Origin: Metallosphaera tengchongensis
GTDB lineage: Archaea > Thermoproteota > Thermoprotei_A > Sulfolobales > Sulfolobaceae
DNA length: 64,000 nucleotides
Assembly (NCBI RefSeq): GCF_013343295.1
Contig: NZ_CP049074.1
Span: 1,283,501 to 1,347,500 of the forward strand
Reading direction: 5' to 3'
The notes below the pieces were generated by a model that saw only the letters and a list, made by a program, of their open reading frames with translations, searched no databases and was not told where the DNA came from. Position numbers and translations under genes: made by a program. This document shows positions 61,434-64,000 of the stretch, piece after piece. Numbering within the stretch: the stretch's first letter is position 1; every line of letters begins with the position of its first letter.

Positions 61434-62594
61434 ATGAAAAGAGTAGGAATAATTGGTGTAGGAGCCTCCAAGTTTGGTAGGAGGGATGACGTATCAGTTA
61501 GAGAACTGGCGTGGGAGTCCATAAAGGAAGCAATGGAGGATGCAGGTGTGACGCAGAGAGACGTTCAACTGGTTGTGGCTGGCAGCACAGCGTATAGAGG
61601 AGTAGAACTGTATCCTGCTCCACCAGTGTCTGAGTACTCATCCCTGCTTGGGAAAACTCCGATTAGAGTTGAGGCAGCATGTGCCACTGGATCTGCCGCA
61701 TCTTTCTCCGCTGTAAACGCTGTGGCATCCGGGGTTGCTGATGTAGCCCTGGCTGTAGGATTCGATAAGATGACTGAAGTTGACACTGCCACTTCGTTAG
61801 CCATAGGAGGGAGGGGAGGAAACTATCAGTGGGAGTTTCATATGTACGGGACGACTTTCCCTTCGTATTATGCGCTTTACGCTACAAGACACATGGCAGT
61901 TTACGGAACCACAGAGGAGGACATGGCCTTAGCATCTGTTAAGGCGCATAAGTACGCTTCGCTGAACGAAAAGGCTCACCTAAGAAATAGGGTTACAGTC
62001 GAAGACGTGCTTAAATCTAGGGTTATATCCTGGCCCATAAAGCTCCTGGACTCGTCCCCCATAAGCGACGGTTCCTCCGCGGTCATATTTGCGTCGGAGG
62101 AGAAGATAAGGGAGCTCAAAATAGATACCCCAGTTTGGATTGAGGCCATAGGTTATGGGAGCGATACCTCCTCCATTGCCAGAAGGGGGGAGTGGACCAG
62201 CCTCAGAGCCTCGAGGGATGCGGCGGCCATGGCTTACTCTAGAAGCGGAAGGTCTCCCACTGAGATAGAGTACGCAACTGTTCATGACTGTTTTACCATT
62301 GCTGAAATAATGGCTTACGAAGACCTAGGTTTCGCGGAGAGGGGCAAGGGCGCCTCTCTCTTAAGGGAAGGACAGACGGAGAAGGACGGTAGGGTAGCTG
62401 TAAATCTCTTTGGTGGGTTGAAAGCAAAGGGTCATCCCTTAGGAGCCACTGGATTGGCGATGCTATATGAGGTAACTAAACAGTTAAGGGAGGAAGCGGG
62501 CCCTGTTCAACACCAGTTCAAGAATTACGTAGCCCTTACCCACAACGTAGGGGGGACTGGACATTACGCGTACGTAACAGTCCTTTCAAGGTGA
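61434..62594 (+). CDS. Archaeal thiolase-like enzyme (SCP2/acetyl-CoA acetyltransferase type)
   Basis: 386 residues. Nucleophile Cys in VEAACATGSAA (Cys83 region), HDCFTIAE (His) and GLKAKGHPLGATG (His near 338). The form is that of archaeal thiolases that work with a DUF35 partner, in mevalonate synthesis or in degradation of acyl chains. No HMG-CoA synthase gene is next to it; the partners here are DUF35 and a PaaK-like ligase, which favours a catabolic or special thiolytic role. Confidence 0.82.
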   Translation: MKRVGIIGVGASKFGRRDDVSVRELAWESIKEAMEDAGVTQRDVQLVVAGSTAYRGVELYPAPPVSEYSSLLGKTPIRVEAACATGSAASFSAVNAVASGVADVALAVGFDKMTEVDTATSLAIGGRGGNYQWEFHMYGTTFPSYYALYATRHMAVYGTTEEDMALASVKAHKYASLNEKAHLRNRVTVEDVLKSRVISWPIKLLDSSPISDGSSAVIFASEEKIRELKIDTPVWIEAIGYGSDTSSIARRGEWTSLRASRDAAAMAYSRSGRSPTEIEYATVHDCFTIAEIMAYEDLGFAERGKGASLLREGQTEKDGRVAVNLFGGLKAKGHPLGATGLAMLYEVTKQLREEAGPVQHQFKNYVALTHNVGGTGHYAYVTVLSR

Positions 62595-62600
62595 TGTGAA

Positions 62601-62987
62601 ATGGACGGAATACCCCTGGAGCTAAGGTATTCTCTCCCAGAGAAAGGATATGAGAGGTTCTGGGAGGGGTTAAAAAGGGGAGAAATATGGGCGACGAAGT
62701 GCGATAAATGTGGAGTAGTGTACTACCCGCCCCAAGTTGACTGCACCAACTGCATGACAAAAACGGAATGGGTTAAACTGGGGAATAAAGGCAAGATCAT
62801 GACCTACACTGTCGTGAAGGCGAAACCTCAAGGTTACGACAAATTGGAGGACTACGTCATAGGAATTGTGAAAACGGAGGAGGGAGTGGACTTGATGTGT
62901 TGGATTAAAGGGAGACCGAAGGTAAATGATACCGTTACCTTAACCACAGATGGAATGAGAGTCATAGGTGAGACCAATGCTCTATGA
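62601..62987 (+). CDS. DUF35 OB-fold protein with zinc ribbon
   Basis: 128 residues. Rubredoxin-like zinc ribbon CDKCGVVYYPPQVDCTNC (about 34-52), then the OB-fold with KIMTYTVVKAKP and YVIGIVKTEEGV. DUF35 proteins bind CoA and channel acyl groups to their thiolase partners. It begins 6 bp after the thiolase and overlaps the ligase start by 11 bp. Confidence 0.88.
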   Translation: MDGIPLELRYSLPEKGYERFWEGLKRGEIWATKCDKCGVVYYPPQVDCTNCMTKTEWVKLGNKGKIMTYTVVKAKPQGYDKLEDYVIGIVKTEEGVDLMCWIKGRPKVNDTVTLTTDGMRVIGETNAL

Positions 62988-64000
62988 CGAGACAGATCCC
63001 AGGGCTTTAACAAGAGAGGAGATAGAACAGGTTCAGTTATTTAGACTAAGGAGAGCCGTAAAGAGGGCTTACGAGTTTAGTCCGTTTTACAGGAAGCTCT
63101 TCAAGGAGAAGAACTTGACACCAGATGACGTTAAGACCAGGGAGGACTTGAGGAAGCTACCGTTTACCACTAAGGGAGATTTAAGGGAGAGGGGGTACCC
63201 CTACGGTGGAGAGTTCCTAACTGTCAACCTAGATGAAATAGTGGGCTGGCACATGACGAGTGGGACAACTGGCGTTCCCACAGTCGGAGCTTACACAGCA
63301 AATGACGTTGAGCTATGGGCTAATCTAGTAGCCAGGAGCCTGAGGACAGCTGGCGTATCCAGGAAGGACATAATCGCAAACATTTACGGATACGGTCTGT
63401 TCACTGGAGGTCTGGGATTGCACATAGGCGCCCAGAAGATAGGTGCTAAGGTGATACCCTGGAGCACAGGGAGGACTGAAGCCCTCGTGAAGACGCTAAA
63501 GGACTTCAAGGCAACGGTAATTACTGGAACTCCCTCATACGAGTTAGTAGTAGCTGAAAAGATTAGGGAAGCTGGACTTGACCCGGAAAGGGACCTGAAC
63601 TTGACCATAGCGGTTCCAGGGGCCGAGTCAATGACGCCGGAGATGTTGAGAAGGATCGAGAAGGAACTCTCCCTACTGAGTAGAGGGGGTGGAGCCAGGG
63701 AAATTTACGGGCTTACAGAGGCAATTGGCCCTGGGATGGCTCAGGAGTGTCCCCACGATTCCCATGAGTTCATGCACGTATGGACTGACCACTTTCTGGT
63801 AGAGATAATTGACCCTGAGACAGGAGAAAATGTTGACGAGGGAGAGGAAGGGGAAATGGTTTTCACCCACCTCACAAGAGAGGGAATGCCTCTCATCAGA
63901 TACAGGACCAGAGATCTAACCAAACTCGTGGAGAGCGACGACGATATACCCTACCCTAAGGTGGAGATAATGAAGGGCAGATCAGATGACGTCATATTTT
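62977..64000 (+). CDS. Phenylacetate-CoA ligase-like adenylate-forming enzyme, truncated by the window
   Basis: 341 codons are visible from ATG 62977 to the end of the window. N terminus LRRAVKRAYEFSPFYRKLF, the ATP loop MTSGTTGVPTVG, EIYGLTEAIGPGMAQEC and VFTHLTREGMPLIRYRTRDLT are PaaK features. The C-terminal subdomain is not covered. It activates an aromatic or other carboxylic acid to its CoA thioester. Co-transcribed with thiolase and DUF35. Confidence 0.85.
   Translation, partial: MLYDETDPRALTREEIEQVQLFRLRRAVKRAYEFSPFYRKLFKEKNLTPDDVKTREDLRKLPFTTKGDLRERGYPYGGEFLTVNLDEIVGWHMTSGTTGVPTVGAYTANDVELWANLVARSLRTAGVSRKDIIANIYGYGLFTGGLGLHIGAQKIGAKVIPWSTGRTEALVKTLKDFKATVITGTPSYELVVAEKIREAGLDPERDLNLTIAVPGAESMTPEMLRRIEKELSLLSRGGGAREIYGLTEAIGPGMAQECPHDSHEFMHVWTDHFLVEIIDPETGENVDEGEEGEMVFTHLTREGMPLIRYRTRDLTKLVESDDDIPYPKVEIMKGRSDDVIF

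Noticed and set aside
1-64000. tRNA and rRNA genes
   Set aside because: Looked for T-arm-like GGTTCGAATCC patterns and rRNA motifs; the few TTCGAA-type matches (for example near 26520 and 40780) are inside protein genes without cloverleaf context.

Overview
The window looks like part of the chromosome of a thermoacidophilic crenarchaeon of the order Sulfolobales, most like Metallosphaera or a close relative. I infer this from the gene content (DoxD/DoxA thiosulfate:quinone oxidoreductase, SQR, TusA/DsrE sulfur carriers, a ferredoxin-dependent pyruvate oxidoreductase, Lrp and HTH_10 regulators, IS607 and IS200/IS605-type debris). TATA boxes commonly lie 23-30 bp upstream of start codons (leaderless genes), GTG/TTG starts are frequent, and base composition is moderate. 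No rRNA, tRNA or CRISPR array was recognised.

Layout. 1-1.3 kb: a degraded stretch, an unknown gene and a DsrE/SaoD-like reading frame without a normal start. 1.36-6.9 kb: a sulfur-handling run (surface beta-propeller, polytopic membrane protein, DoxD, TusA, YeeE/YedE transporter, small membrane protein, DsrE, metallo-beta-lactamase-fold hydrolase). 7-10.3 kb: pyrroline-5-carboxylate dehydrogenase-like enzyme, solo Cas4-like nuclease, membrane protein. 10.9-13.8 kb: DoxD/DoxA, a sulfite-oxidase-fold molybdoenzyme, a small zinc-ribbon protein, peroxiredoxin. 14.4-19.7 kb: glycosyltransferase, ClC channel, two-domain rhodanese, short HerA-like ATPase. 19.9-22.6 kb: TusA-like, SQR, DsrE and a DUF1641 protein with a triplicated repeat. 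23-30 kb: CitE-like lyase, R2-like diiron protein, AAA/DUF4143 ATPase, tandem crotonases, unknowns.

30-42.5 kb is a carboxylic/hydroxy-acid region. A tightly overlapping fumarase (class I, two subunits) - succinate dehydrogenase ABCD operon runs on the minus strand. Beside it are an MFS transporter, an LDH2/ComC-type dehydrogenase, a split UxaA/SuyAB-type lyase, an enolase-superfamily protein, a GntR/FCD regulator and an APC permease. A shared GTATACG motif lies in front of several of these genes and fits the operator style of GntR/FadR-type regulators, so they may form one regulon acting on a hydroxyacid, possibly sulfolactate.

43-53 kb holds an HTH_10 regulator, an MFS transporter, a DJ-1/PfpI protein, an FAD-linked dehydrogenase - DUF1177 - M20 peptidase operon and a GNAT enzyme. 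An IS607-type element with intact TnpB but dead TnpA splits and partly deletes a malic enzyme gene. A 161-bp piece of the same element, exactly its TnpB 3' end and right end, survives alone near 43.1 kb and could be an orphan TnpB guide RNA. 53.7-64 kb: pyruvate:ferredoxin oxidoreductase (gamma-delta fusion, alpha, beta), two MFS/OFA transporters, a small membrane partner, an Lrp regulator, and a thiolase - DUF35 - PaaK-like CoA ligase operon cut by the window end.

About ten copies of a 35-bp hairpin ending in GTCAG are scattered in intergenic spaces and look like solo right ends of IS200/IS605-type elements. All functional statements come from reading motifs; no database search was possible.
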